In this document: positions 32,981-40,549 of the stretch, one piece after another | How positions within the stretch are numbered: position 1 is the stretch's first letter | Layout: each line of letters starts with the position of its first letter | DNA from: Streptomyces sp. AC512_CC834 | GTDB lineage: Bacteria; Actinomycetota; Actinomycetes; Streptomycetales; Streptomycetaceae | Reading direction: 5' to 3' | Assembly (NCBI RefSeq): GCF_019049325.1 | Contig: NZ_JAGMUO010000120.1 | Coordinates: forward strand, 62,218 to 126,217 | DNA length: 64,000 nucleotides | Translations under genes and position numbers: made by a program | Notes under the pieces: model-generated | Database searches by the model: none | The model's input: only the letters and a program-made list of their open reading frames with translations | Told to the model about the DNA's origin: nothing

Positions 32981-35596
32981 CTACGGGGTCATCCGGCCGA
33001 CCATGTCCGGGTGCTCCTTCAGCCAGGCCGCGACGGCTTCCTCCTCGTGGCCCTGACCGCGCTTCTCGATCTCGGCCTCGAGGCTGCCCAGCTCGTCCTC
33101 GCTCATGTGGAAGTTCTTGATCCACTCGGTGAGCTGCGGGTACTGCTCGGGGAACTTCTTGCTGGAGATGGTGCGGATCGTGTTGCCCTCGCCGAAGGCC
33201 TTCTTGGGGTCCTTCAGCTTGGTCAGCTCGTACTCGCTGTAGGCCCAGTGCGGCGACCACAGGACGACCGCCACCGGCTCCTTCTTGGCGAGGGCCCGCT
33301 TGAGCTCGGCCATCATCGCCGGCGTGGAGCCGTCGACGACCTTGTACTCGTCCTCCAGGCCGTAGCCCGGCATGACCTCGTTCTTCAGCAACTGCATCTC
33401 ACCGGTGCCGGGCTCGATGCCGATGATCTTCCCGTCGAAGAGGTCGGCCTTGCCCTTGAGATCCGCGAGGGATTTGACGTCCTTCACGTACGCGGGGACC
33501 GCGATCTCCAGGGAGGTCGGTTCGTACCAGGTGCCCAGGTCGTTGAGGTTGTCCTTGTGTTTCTTCCAGTAATTGCTCTGGGCGTACGGCAGCCAGGCGT
33601 CGAAGTTGAGGTCGAGGTCTCCGGTGGCCAGGCCGGTGTAGACCGGGCCGACGTCCATCTGCTTCAGGTTCAGCTTGTAGCCGCGCCGCTCCAGGACGTT
33701 CTTCCACAGGTAGGTGACGGCGACGTCCTCGTCCCAGGGGAACCAGGCCACGTCGACCGTCCGCTTGGCCTCGGCGGGGGTGGCGCCGGAGCCGCCCGCG
33801 ACCGGGGCGAGCTTGTCGACGACGCCCGGGTTGGCCTTGAGCCAGGTGCGGACGGCCTTCTGCTGCTGTCCCTTGCCGGCCTTGTTGATCTCGGCCTCGA
33901 GGCTGGTGAGCTGCTTCTCCGTCATGGAGAAGTTCTTCAGCCACTTGGTGACGACCGGGTTGTCGTCCGAGAAGCCCTTGCGGGACAGCGTGTGCACGCC
34001 GTCGCCCTTGCCCCAGGCGTCCTTGGGGTCCTTCAGCTTCTTCAGGTCGTAGTCGTTGTACGCCCAGTGCGGGGACCACAGCGGGACGACGATCGGCTCC
34101 TTCTTGGCGAGGGCCCGCTTCAGCTCGGCCAGCATCGCCGGCGTGGAGCTGTCGACGACCTCGTACTCCTTGTCGAGACCGTACGCCTTGAGGATCTTGG
34201 TCTTGAGCAGGTTCGTCTCGCCGGCGCTGGACTCGATGCCGGTGATCTTCCCGTCGAAGAGGTCGCCCTTGCCCTTGAGGTCCGCGAGGGTATTGATGTC
34301 CTTCATGTACGCCGGGACGGTCAGTTCCAGCGACGTCTCGTCGTACCAGGAGCCGAGGTCGTCGAGCTGCTCGCCGTACTTCTTCCAGTACTGCTCGTGG
34401 GTCGTCGGCAGCCACGAGTCGGTCTGGAAGTCGATGCTGCCCTGTGCGAGCGCGGTGTACAGGGGGGCGACCTCGAACTGCTTGGCCTGGACCTCGAAGC
34501 CGCGCTGTTCGAGGATCTCCTTCCACAGGTACGTGGAGGCGACGCCCTCGTCCCAGGGGATGTAGCCGATGGAGATCTTCTTGCCCTCGCCGACGTTCTT
34601 GCCGCCGGATGCCGTGTCGGCGTCGTCGTCGGTGCCGCCGAACATGCCCATGCCGCCGGCCACCAGACCGAGGATCACGATGCCGATCACGGCGACCTGC
34701 GGCTGGGGGCGGTAGGACCAGATCTTCAGGCCCTTGGCGGCGCGTGCCTTGGCGGCGGCGCGGCGGCCCAGCGGGGAGACGTGGGTGCCCAGCGCGCTGG
34801 TCATGCGGTCCAGGTAGATCGCCAGGATCACGATGGCGAGACCGGCCTCGGCGCCGAGGCCGACGTTGAGCTGGCCGATGGACTCCATGACGTCGCCGCC
34901 GAGGCCGCCGGTGCCGACCATGCCGGCGATCGCGGCCATGGACAGGCCCAGCATGATGACCTGGTTGACGCCCGCCATCACCGTCGGCAGGGCCAGCGGG
35001 AGCTGGACGCGCAGCAGGGTGTTGCGGGGCGTGGTGCCGAACGCCTCCGCCGCCTCGACCAGCTCCTTGTCGACCTGGCGGATGCCCAGCTCGGTCATGC
35101 GGACGCCGGGGGCGAGCGCGAAGATCAGCGTGGCCACGATGCCCGGGGCGGAACCGGTCCCGAAGAACAGGATCGCCGGGATCAGGTAGATCATCGCGGG
35201 CAGCGTCTGCATGAAGTCCAGGACCGGCCGGACGAACGCGCTCACCCGGTCCGAGCGCGCCGCCCAGATGCCCACCGGCACCGCCACCACCAGGGCGATG
35301 ATCGTGGCGACCAGCAGGAGCGCCAGCGTCACCATCGCGTTCTCCCACAGTTCGAGGGAGTCGATGAAGGCGAATCCGGCGAAGGAGAGGATGCCTGCGA
35401 AGGTGCCGCGCAGCCAGAAGGCCAGCACGGCGAAAATGCCGGCGAGCAGCAGCGGCTCGGGCGCCTGGAGGACGGCGTTGATGCCGTCGTAGGCGCCGGT
35501 GAAGATGTCCTTGAGGAACGTGAAGAGCCAGGAGACGTTGTTGAGCAGCCAGTCGACGGCGCTGTTGACCCAGTCGCCGAGGGGAATCCTAGGCAC
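32981..35596 (-). CDS. Glycine betaine/proline ABC transporter: permease fused to two tandem substrate-binding domains
   Basis: The 871-residue protein starts with a ProW-type permease (about residues 1-300; ALAPGVRMTELGIRQVDKEL and EAFGTTPRNTLLRVQLPLAL form the EAA coupling region). One further membrane helix (VAVIGIVILGLVAGGMGMFG, near 325) is followed by two ProX/OpuAC domains of about 250 residues (near 345-600 and 615-871). Each opens with a W/IPWDE motif, and WSPHWAYNDY and WSPHWAYSEY supply aromatic cage residues. Import of betaine protects against osmotic stress. The ATP-binding partner lies immediately upstream and overlaps by 8 bp. Confidence 0.93.
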   Translation of the reverse strand: MPRIPLGDWVNSAVDWLLNNVSWLFTFLKDIFTGAYDGINAVLQAPEPLLLAGIFAVLAFWLRGTFAGILSFAGFAFIDSLELWENAMVTLALLLVATIIALVVAVPVGIWAARSDRVSAFVRPVLDFMQTLPAMIYLIPAILFFGTGSAPGIVATLIFALAPGVRMTELGIRQVDKELVEAAEAFGTTPRNTLLRVQLPLALPTVMAGVNQVIMLGLSMAAIAGMVGTGGLGGDVMESIGQLNVGLGAEAGLAIVILAIYLDRMTSALGTHVSPLGRRAAAKARAAKGLKIWSYRPQPQVAVIGIVILGLVAGGMGMFGGTDDDADTASGGKNVGEGKKISIGYIPWDEGVASTYLWKEILEQRGFEVQAKQFEVAPLYTALAQGSIDFQTDSWLPTTHEQYWKKYGEQLDDLGSWYDETSLELTVPAYMKDINTLADLKGKGDLFDGKITGIESSAGETNLLKTKILKAYGLDKEYEVVDSSTPAMLAELKRALAKKEPIVVPLWSPHWAYNDYDLKKLKDPKDAWGKGDGVHTLSRKGFSDDNPVVTKWLKNFSMTEKQLTSLEAEINKAGKGQQQKAVRTWLKANPGVVDKLAPVAGGSGATPAEAKRTVDVAWFPWDEDVAVTYLWKNVLERRGYKLNLKQMDVGPVYTGLATGDLDLNFDAWLPYAQSNYWKKHKDNLNDLGTWYEPTSLEIAVPAYVKDVKSLADLKGKADLFDGKIIGIEPGTGEMQLLKNEVMPGYGLEDEYKVVDGSTPAMMAELKRALAKKEPVAVVLWSPHWAYSEYELTKLKDPKKAFGEGNTIRTISSKKFPEQYPQLTEWIKNFHMSEDELGSLEAEIEKRGQGHEEEAVAAWLKEHPDMVGRMTP

Positions 35597-36743
35597 GGCT
35601 GATCACCTTCTTGCCACCCTTGTCCCGCGGGCTGGCGCAGACACCGGGAACGATGTCGGCCTCGTCGCCGAGGAAGCCGATGAGCCGCTGGGCGGGGACG
35701 ACCCCGACCAGGTGACGGTCACTGTCCAGCACCGCCACCGCGTGGGGCACGCGGGCGCTGATCGCGCACAGCTCCGCGAACGGCGTGTCGGGCATGGCGG
35801 TCTCGCAGTCGCAGTCGGCCTCGTCGCCGCGCACGTCGGTCTCCATGACGGCACCGGCGGTCAGGACGCGGGAGCGGTCGACGTCCTTGGTGAAGGAGGC
35901 GACGTAGTCGTTGGCGGGACGTATCAGGATGTCCTGCGCGGTGCCTATCTGCTCGATCCGGCCGTCGCGCATCATGGCGATGCGGTCGCCGAGGCGCATG
36001 GCCTCGTTGAGGTCGTGGGTGATGAAGACGATGGTCTTCTTCAGGGTCTTCTGCAGGTCGAGCAACTGGTCCTGCATGTCGCGGCGGATCAGCGGGTCGA
36101 GGGCGCTGAAGGACTCGTCCATCAGCAGCAGGTCGGCGTCCGTGGCGAGCGCGCGGGCCAGGCCGACACGCTGCTGCATGCCGCCGGACAGCTCGTCGGG
36201 CCAGGACTTCTCCCAGCCGGCCAGGCCGCACATGGCGAGCGCCTCGTCGGCGCGGCGTTCGCGCTCGGCGCGGGGCACGCCCTGCACTTCAAGACCGTAG
36301 GCAGCGTTGTCACGGACGCTGCGGTGCGGGAAGAGCGCGAAGTGCTGGAAGACCATGCTGATCTTCTTGGAACGGACCTCTCGCACCTCGCGGTCGCTGA
36401 GCTCGGTGAGGTCCTGGCCCCCGAAGCGGACGTGCCCGGCGGTCGGCTCCGACAGACCGTTGAGCATGCGCAGCAGCGTGGACTTGCCGGATCCGGACAG
36501 ACCCATGACCACGAAGATCTCGCCGGGCTCCACGGTGAAGGACGCGTCGATGACGGCGGCGGTGGTGCCGTCGGCACGCAGCGCCTCCCGGACGTCCCCC
36601 TGATCCTTGCGGACGTCCCCCTGGTCCTCGCGGGCGTCCCCCTGGTTCTTGTGGACGTCCCCCTGGCGCAGTCGTTCGACTGCCTGGTCCGGTTTCCTGC
36701 CGAAGACCTTGTACAGGTGTTCGGCCTCTAGTCTGGCTGACAC
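35589..36743 (-). CDS. Glycine betaine/proline ABC transporter ATP-binding protein with CBS domain and N-terminal repeats
   Basis: The 384-residue ATPase has Walker A GLSGSGKST (residues 81-89), Q-loop MVFQHFALFPHRS, signature LSGGMQQRVGLARAL, Walker B LLLMDESFSALDP and the switch histidine in FITHDLNEAM. The C-terminus resembles the CBS region of ProV/OpuAA, which senses ionic strength. The N-terminus carries about 28 extra residues made of four heptads of the type D-Q-G-D-V-R-K, encoded by a 21-bp tandem repeat, placed before the ABC core. This insertion is unusual for the family. It heads the operon with the fused permease. Confidence 0.93.
   Translation of the reverse strand: MSARLEAEHLYKVFGRKPDQAVERLRQGDVHKNQGDAREDQGDVRKDQGDVREALRADGTTAAVIDASFTVEPGEIFVVMGLSGSGKSTLLRMLNGLSEPTAGHVRFGGQDLTELSDREVREVRSKKISMVFQHFALFPHRSVRDNAAYGLEVQGVPRAERERRADEALAMCGLAGWEKSWPDELSGGMQQRVGLARALATDADLLLMDESFSALDPLIRRDMQDQLLDLQKTLKKTIVFITHDLNEAMRLGDRIAMMRDGRIEQIGTAQDILIRPANDYVASFTKDVDRSRVLTAGAVMETDVRGDEADCDCETAMPDTPFAELCAISARVPHAVAVLDSDRHLVGVVPAQRLIGFLGDEADIVPGVCASPRDKGGKKVISRA
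36591..36674. repeat. 21-bp tandem repeat within the ABC ATPase gene
   Basis: Four in-frame 21-bp units beginning (G)ACGTCCCCCTGG (36591, 36612, 36633, 36654) encode Q-G-D-V-(H/R)-(K/E)-(N/D)-type heptads on the minus strand. The units differ at few positions, so the expansion is recent or under concerted change. Because 21 is divisible by three, copy-number changes keep the frame. Confidence 0.85.
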
Positions 36744-36793
36744 GCTTACCTCTTGAGTCGGGGGCAGGGGCAGGGCGCGAAGCTCCCCTAACA

Positions 36794-36870
36794 GTTGAAT
36801 GCATCAACCAGCTCCGGCCCGGCTGCGCGCCTGCCCGGATACTTATGCGCCAAACATCTGAGTGATTCAG
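36794..36870. promoter_or_regulatory. Divergent promoter region with two short inverted repeats
   Basis: GTTGA-ATGCA-TCAAC (36794-36808) and CTGA-GTGAT-TCAG (36858-36870) are short symmetrical elements between the betaine transporter operon and the exonuclease gene. The region is locally AT-richer than its surroundings. They are candidates for an osmotic regulator site, by symmetry only. Confidence 0.3.
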
Positions 36871-36921
36871 TTCACAGGTCCTCCCTCACTCACCCACGCC
36901 ACCTGCGGCATGATGCGAGGC

Positions 36922-37842
36922 GTGACCGGACGACTGATGCTTCTCGACACCGCCTCCCTCTACTTCCGCGCGTACTTCGGCGTGCCGGACTCGGTGAGGG
37001 CGCCCGACGGCACGCCGGTGAACGCCGTGCGCGGGCTCCTCGACTTCATCGACCGCCTGGTGAAGGACCACCGGCCCGACCATCTGGTGGCCTGCATGGA
37101 CGCCGACTGGCGGCCGCACTGGCGGGTGGAGCTGATCCACTCCTACAAGGCGCACCGCGTGGCCGAGGAGCGCCCGGCGGGCCCCGACGCCGAGGCGGTG
37201 CCCGACACGCTGTCGCCGCAGGTGCCGGTCATCGAGGCCGTCCTCGACGCGCTCGGCATCGCCCGTGTCGGTGTGGCCGGGTACGAGGCGGACGACGTCA
37301 TCGGCACGTACACCGCGCGGGCCACCGGCCCGGTCGACATCGTCACCGGCGACCGGGACCTCTACCAGCTCGTCGACGACGCCCGGGGCGTGCGCGTGCT
37401 CTACCCGGTCAAGGGCGTCGGCACGCTCAACCTCACCGACGAGGCCGCGCTGCGCGAGAAATACGGCGTCGACGGGCGCGGGTACGCCGACCTGGCGCTG
37501 CTGCGGGGCGACCCGAGCGACGGCCTGCCCGGCGTGGCCGGCATCGGCGAGAAGACGGCGGCCAAGCTGCTCGCCGAGTTCGGGGACCTGGCCGGGATTC
37601 AGGCCGCCGTCGACGACCCGAAGGCGAAGCTCACCCCCTCGCAGCGCAAGCGGCTGACCGAGGCACGGCCGTATCTCGCGGTCGCCCCGAAGGTCGTCCG
37701 GGTGGCCGACGACGTCCCACTGCCGGACGTCGGCACCGCGCTGCCGCACGGTCCGCGCGATGCCGCGGCGCTGGACGGGCTGGCGGCCCGCTGGGGTCTG
37801 GGCGGCTCACTGCAACGGCTGCTGACCACGCTCACCGCCTGA
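36922..37842 (+). CDS. 5'-3' exonuclease (DNA polymerase I N-terminal type)
   Basis: The 306-residue protein is a stand-alone FEN/PolI-type 5' nuclease. MLLDTASLYFRAYFGVPDSV opens it, ACMDADWRPHWRVEL and YEADDVIGTYTA plus DIVTGDRDLYQLV supply the metal-binding acidic residues, and LPGVAGIGEKTAAKLLAEFG is the H3TH motif. It should degrade 5' flaps or RNA primers. The GTG at 36922 is preferred because CATGAT lies 7 nt upstream, a -10 box for a leaderless transcript; earlier in-frame ATGs lie inside that promoter. Confidence 0.9.
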   Translation: MTGRLMLLDTASLYFRAYFGVPDSVRAPDGTPVNAVRGLLDFIDRLVKDHRPDHLVACMDADWRPHWRVELIHSYKAHRVAEERPAGPDAEAVPDTLSPQVPVIEAVLDALGIARVGVAGYEADDVIGTYTARATGPVDIVTGDRDLYQLVDDARGVRVLYPVKGVGTLNLTDEAALREKYGVDGRGYADLALLRGDPSDGLPGVAGIGEKTAAKLLAEFGDLAGIQAAVDDPKAKLTPSQRKRLTEARPYLAVAPKVVRVADDVPLPDVGTALPHGPRDAAALDGLAARWGLGGSLQRLLTTLTA

Positions 37843-37896
37843 GGCGTACCGCGCGGCGCCCGTTCCATGAGCCACAAGCAGGGCCGGGATGCTAGC

Positions 37897-37910
37897 TTAG
37901 GTAAACCTAA
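37897..37910. promoter_or_regulatory. Iron box (DmdR/IdeR-type operator)
   Basis: TTAGGT-AA-ACCTAA is a near-symmetrical 14-mer that fits the core of the DmdR1/IdeR iron-box family. It lies 59 bp before the siderophore-interacting protein start. In iron-replete cells the Fe-bound repressor would be expected to shut off that gene. Confidence 0.75.
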
Positions 37911-37920
37911 CCCCCCGGGA

Positions 37921-37960
37921 ACCGCACGCAGGGACCAGGGACCGCACGCAGGGAGCAGGG
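37921..37960. repeat. 20-bp tandem duplication in the leader of the siderophore-interacting protein gene
   Basis: ACCGCACGCAGGGACCAGGG and ACCGCACGCAGGGAGCAGGG follow each other directly, with one mismatch, between the iron box and the start codon. The second copy ends next to the ribosome-binding region. Confidence 0.85.
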
Positions 37961-37968
37961 AGGCCGTC

Positions 37969-38814
37969 ATGGCAGACCGTCCGGCACGCAAGCCGCGCAA
38001 GCCGCACACCGCAGAGGTCGTCCGCACCGAGCGGCTGACCCCGCACATGCAGCGCGTGGTGCTCGGCGGCGAGGGACTCTCCGCGTTCGCCGCGGACACC
38101 TGCACCGACCACTATGTGAAGTTGCTGTTCCCCGGCGGGGGCGCGACGTATCCGGAGCCCTTCGACATGGAGCGGATCCGTGCGGAGTTCCCGCGCGAGC
38201 AGTGGCCGGTGACCCGGACGTACACCGTGCGCCACTGGGATGCCGAGCACCTCGAGATGACGCTGGACTTCGTCATCCACGGCGACGAGGGTCTTGCCGG
38301 GCCCTGGGCGAAGCGCGTACGGCCCGGCGAGAGTGTCCACTTCATGGGTCCGGGCGGTGCCTACGCCCCCGACACCACCGCCGACTGGCACCTGCTCGCC
38401 GGCGACGCGAGCGCGCTGCCCGCGATCGCCCGGTCCCTGGAGGCGCTGCCCGACGGCACTCGCGCGTTCGTCTTCGTCGAGATCGACGGCTCCGAGGAGG
38501 AGCAGAAGATCGACTCCGACGTGGAGGTCGTCTGGCTGCACCGCGGCGACCGGCCGGTGGGCCGGGCTCTGGTCGAGGCCGTGCGCGCACTGGACTTCCC
38601 CGAGGGACGGGTGCACGCGTTCGTCCACGGCGAGGCCGCCTGTGTGAAGGAACTGCGCCAGTACCTCCGGGTGGAGCGCGAGCTCCCCCGCGAGAACCTG
38701 TCCATCTCCGGCTACTGGCGGCTCGGCCACAACGAGGACGGCTGGCAGGCCTCGAAGCGGGAGTGGAACGCCCGCATCGAGGCCGAGCAGGAGAGCACGA
38801 CCGCCGCCGAGTAG
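37969..38814 (+). CDS. Siderophore-interacting protein (ferric-siderophore reductase family)
   Basis: The 281-residue protein has the FAD-binding domain of the SIP family (RTYTVRHWDAEHLEMTLDFV, then GDEGLAGPWAKRVRPGE) and the NAD(P)-binding half (WHLLAGDASALPAIARSLE, HAFVHGEAACVKELRQYL). It ends with the typical SGYWRLGHNEDGWQ. It reduces Fe(III)-siderophores to release iron in the cytoplasm. The iron box upstream supports this role. The ATG at 37969 follows GGGAGGCC; an earlier in-frame start at 37867 would place the iron box inside the gene. Confidence 0.93.
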   Translation: MADRPARKPRKPHTAEVVRTERLTPHMQRVVLGGEGLSAFAADTCTDHYVKLLFPGGGATYPEPFDMERIRAEFPREQWPVTRTYTVRHWDAEHLEMTLDFVIHGDEGLAGPWAKRVRPGESVHFMGPGGAYAPDTTADWHLLAGDASALPAIARSLEALPDGTRAFVFVEIDGSEEEQKIDSDVEVVWLHRGDRPVGRALVEAVRALDFPEGRVHAFVHGEAACVKELRQYLRVERELPRENLSISGYWRLGHNEDGWQASKREWNARIEAEQESTTAAE

Positions 38815-38866
38815 CGGCACGGTGGCTCTGCACGGGGGCGCTGTCGGACGGCGCGACGTCCCGGTC

Positions 38867-39448
38867 TCAGTCGCCGCGTACGCGCGCGTGCAGGTGCATG
38901 TCGTGCCACCCGTCGGGATGAAGCACGGCGCGACGCTTGGTGCCCTCCAGGGTGAACCCGGTCTTCCGGGCCACCCGGCACGAGGCCTCGTTCGCCACGG
39001 CGTGCAGGAGTTCAAGGCGCTGGAAGCCGATCTCGTCCAGGGCCCAGTGGGCGAGCGTCCGCGTGGCACGCCCGGCGACGCCCCGGCCGCGGGCCGCCGC
39101 CGTGGTCCAGTACGCGACCTCGGCGCCCCCGTCGCCCAGCATGACCTCCCGCAGGGCCACCCGGCCGAGCAGCCGGTCGTCGGCCGCGTCGGCGACCGCC
39201 CACTGGACACCCCGCTCCTGCTCCCAGGCCCGCTGCCACTCGCCGATCCAGCCGCGCACCTCCTCCTCGGAGTCGGCGGCGCGTACGTGCCACTGGTGCA
39301 TCACCGGGTCCTGGAAGGCCGCGTGCACGGCGGGAGCGTCCTCCGTGCGCCACGGGCGCAGCAGCAGCCCGTCGCCGGTGGGCAGGGTGGGCTGCGGGGT
39401 ACGGGAGAGGGCGCCTGCGGCGAGGACCGGGCGGGTCAGATAGGGCAT
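38867..39448 (-). CDS. GNAT family N-acetyltransferase (RimJ-like)
   Basis: The 193-residue protein belongs to the RimJ/RimL-type GNAT group: LLLRPWRTEDAPAVHAAFQD at the N-terminus, GGAEVAYWTTAAARGRGVAG supplying the acetyl-CoA loop, and ELLHAVANEASCRVARKTGF before the C-terminal strand. It could acetylate a ribosomal protein or a small amine. Start choice lies between the ATG at 39457 and the ATG at 39448. The latter has AGGA at a reasonable distance. Confidence 0.9.
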   Translation of the reverse strand: MPYLTRPVLAAGALSRTPQPTLPTGDGLLLRPWRTEDAPAVHAAFQDPVMHQWHVRAADSEEEVRGWIGEWQRAWEQERGVQWAVADAADDRLLGRVALREVMLGDGGAEVAYWTTAAARGRGVAGRATRTLAHWALDEIGFQRLELLHAVANEASCRVARKTGFTLEGTKRRAVLHPDGWHDMHLHARVRGD

Positions 39449-39555
39449 GGGCGGCATCCTGCCAACGGGACCGGTCGGCGGCCCAGCGGTTTTCCGCCGC
39501 GGTCCCACCGCCTCGCCCCACCGCCGCAGGTCACCGCCTCGTACGCTGGCTGGTG

Positions 39556-40524
39556 ATGAGACGCCGCACCCCTCCCCCGCCCTCGCCCCTGCCGCAGCGT
39601 GACGGCATCGACGCGATGCGGGTGCGGCTGCCCCCGGCGGGGCCGTGGTCCACGGTGCGTGACCACCTGACGGAGCGGCTGTCCGGCGCGGGCGCAGGCG
39701 TGGTCGACGCCATGTTCGACGCCGGGCGGTTCGTCGGCGCGGACGGGCGGCCGGTGGCAAGCGACGCGCCGTACCAGCCGGGCATGTTCGTGTGGTTCCA
39801 CCGCGAGCCGCGCGCCGAGGTCGCGGTGCCCTTCCCGCTGGAGATCGTGTACCGCGACGAGCACGTCGTCGTCGCGGACAAGCCGCACTTCCTGGCCACC
39901 ACCCCGCGCGGCGGCCATGTCACCCAGACCGCGCTGGCACGGCTCCGCCGGGAGCTGGGCATCCCGACGCTGGGCGCCGCGCACCGCCTCGACCGGCTCA
40001 CCGCGGGACTGGTCCTGTTCACCGTGCGCCCCGAGGAACGCGGCGCGTACCAGAGCCTGTTCGGCGACCGGCGGGTGCACAAGGAGTACGAGGCCGTGGC
40101 CCCGTACGATCCCGCGCTCGCCCTTCCCCGGACGGTCCGCAGCCGGATCCTCAAGGAGCGCGGGGTGCTCGCCGCCCGCGAGGTCGACGGCGAGCCGAAC
40201 GCCGTGACCCGCGTCGAGCTGCTCGAACACCGTCCGGACGGCGGGCTCGGACCCGGGCTCGGGCTCGGGCGGTACCGGCTGCTGCCCCGCACCGGGCAGA
40301 CCCACCAGCTACGCGTGCACATGAACGCCCTCGGCGTGCCGATCCTCGGCGACCCGCTCTACCCCGAGGTGACCGCCCCCGTGCCGGCCGGTGACTTCCG
40401 GCGCCCGCTGCAACTGCTCGCGCGGGAGCTGGGGTTCACCGATCCGGTCACGGGGCGCGAGCACCGCTTCCGCAGCGGACGGTCCCTGGGCGCCTGGTCG
40501 GCGTACGAGGACTGGGCGGCGTAG
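39556..40524 (+). CDS. RluA family RNA pseudouridine synthase
   Basis: The 322-residue protein has the RluA signature AHRLDRLTAGLVLFTV with the catalytic aspartate. IVYRDEHVVVADKPHFLATT lies before it, and RTGQTHQLRVHMNALGVPIL after. It converts uridine to pseudouridine in rRNA or tRNA. TACGCT (39542-39547) lies just before the ATG at 39556, so the mRNA is probably leaderless; the overlapping GTG at 39553 is an alternative. The N-terminus is proline-rich and lacks a clear S4 domain. Confidence 0.9.
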   Translation: MRRRTPPPPSPLPQRDGIDAMRVRLPPAGPWSTVRDHLTERLSGAGAGVVDAMFDAGRFVGADGRPVASDAPYQPGMFVWFHREPRAEVAVPFPLEIVYRDEHVVVADKPHFLATTPRGGHVTQTALARLRRELGIPTLGAAHRLDRLTAGLVLFTVRPEERGAYQSLFGDRRVHKEYEAVAPYDPALALPRTVRSRILKERGVLAAREVDGEPNAVTRVELLEHRPDGGLGPGLGLGRYRLLPRTGQTHQLRVHMNALGVPILGDPLYPEVTAPVPAGDFRRPLQLLARELGFTDPVTGREHRFRSGRSLGAWSAYEDWAA

Positions 40525-40549
40525 GAGGGTAGGAGGGCCGGTGCGGCGG

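Noticed and set aside
32498..35602. 1034-residue plus-strand open frame opposite the betaine transporter
   Set aside because: Low-complexity Leu/Val/Gly/Asp sequence antisense to a clear permease and binding-protein gene.
36904..36921. Earlier ATG starts for the exonuclease gene at 36910 and 36913
   Set aside because: They overlap the CATGAT -10 box. The GTG at 36922 fits a leaderless transcript and the family N-terminus better.
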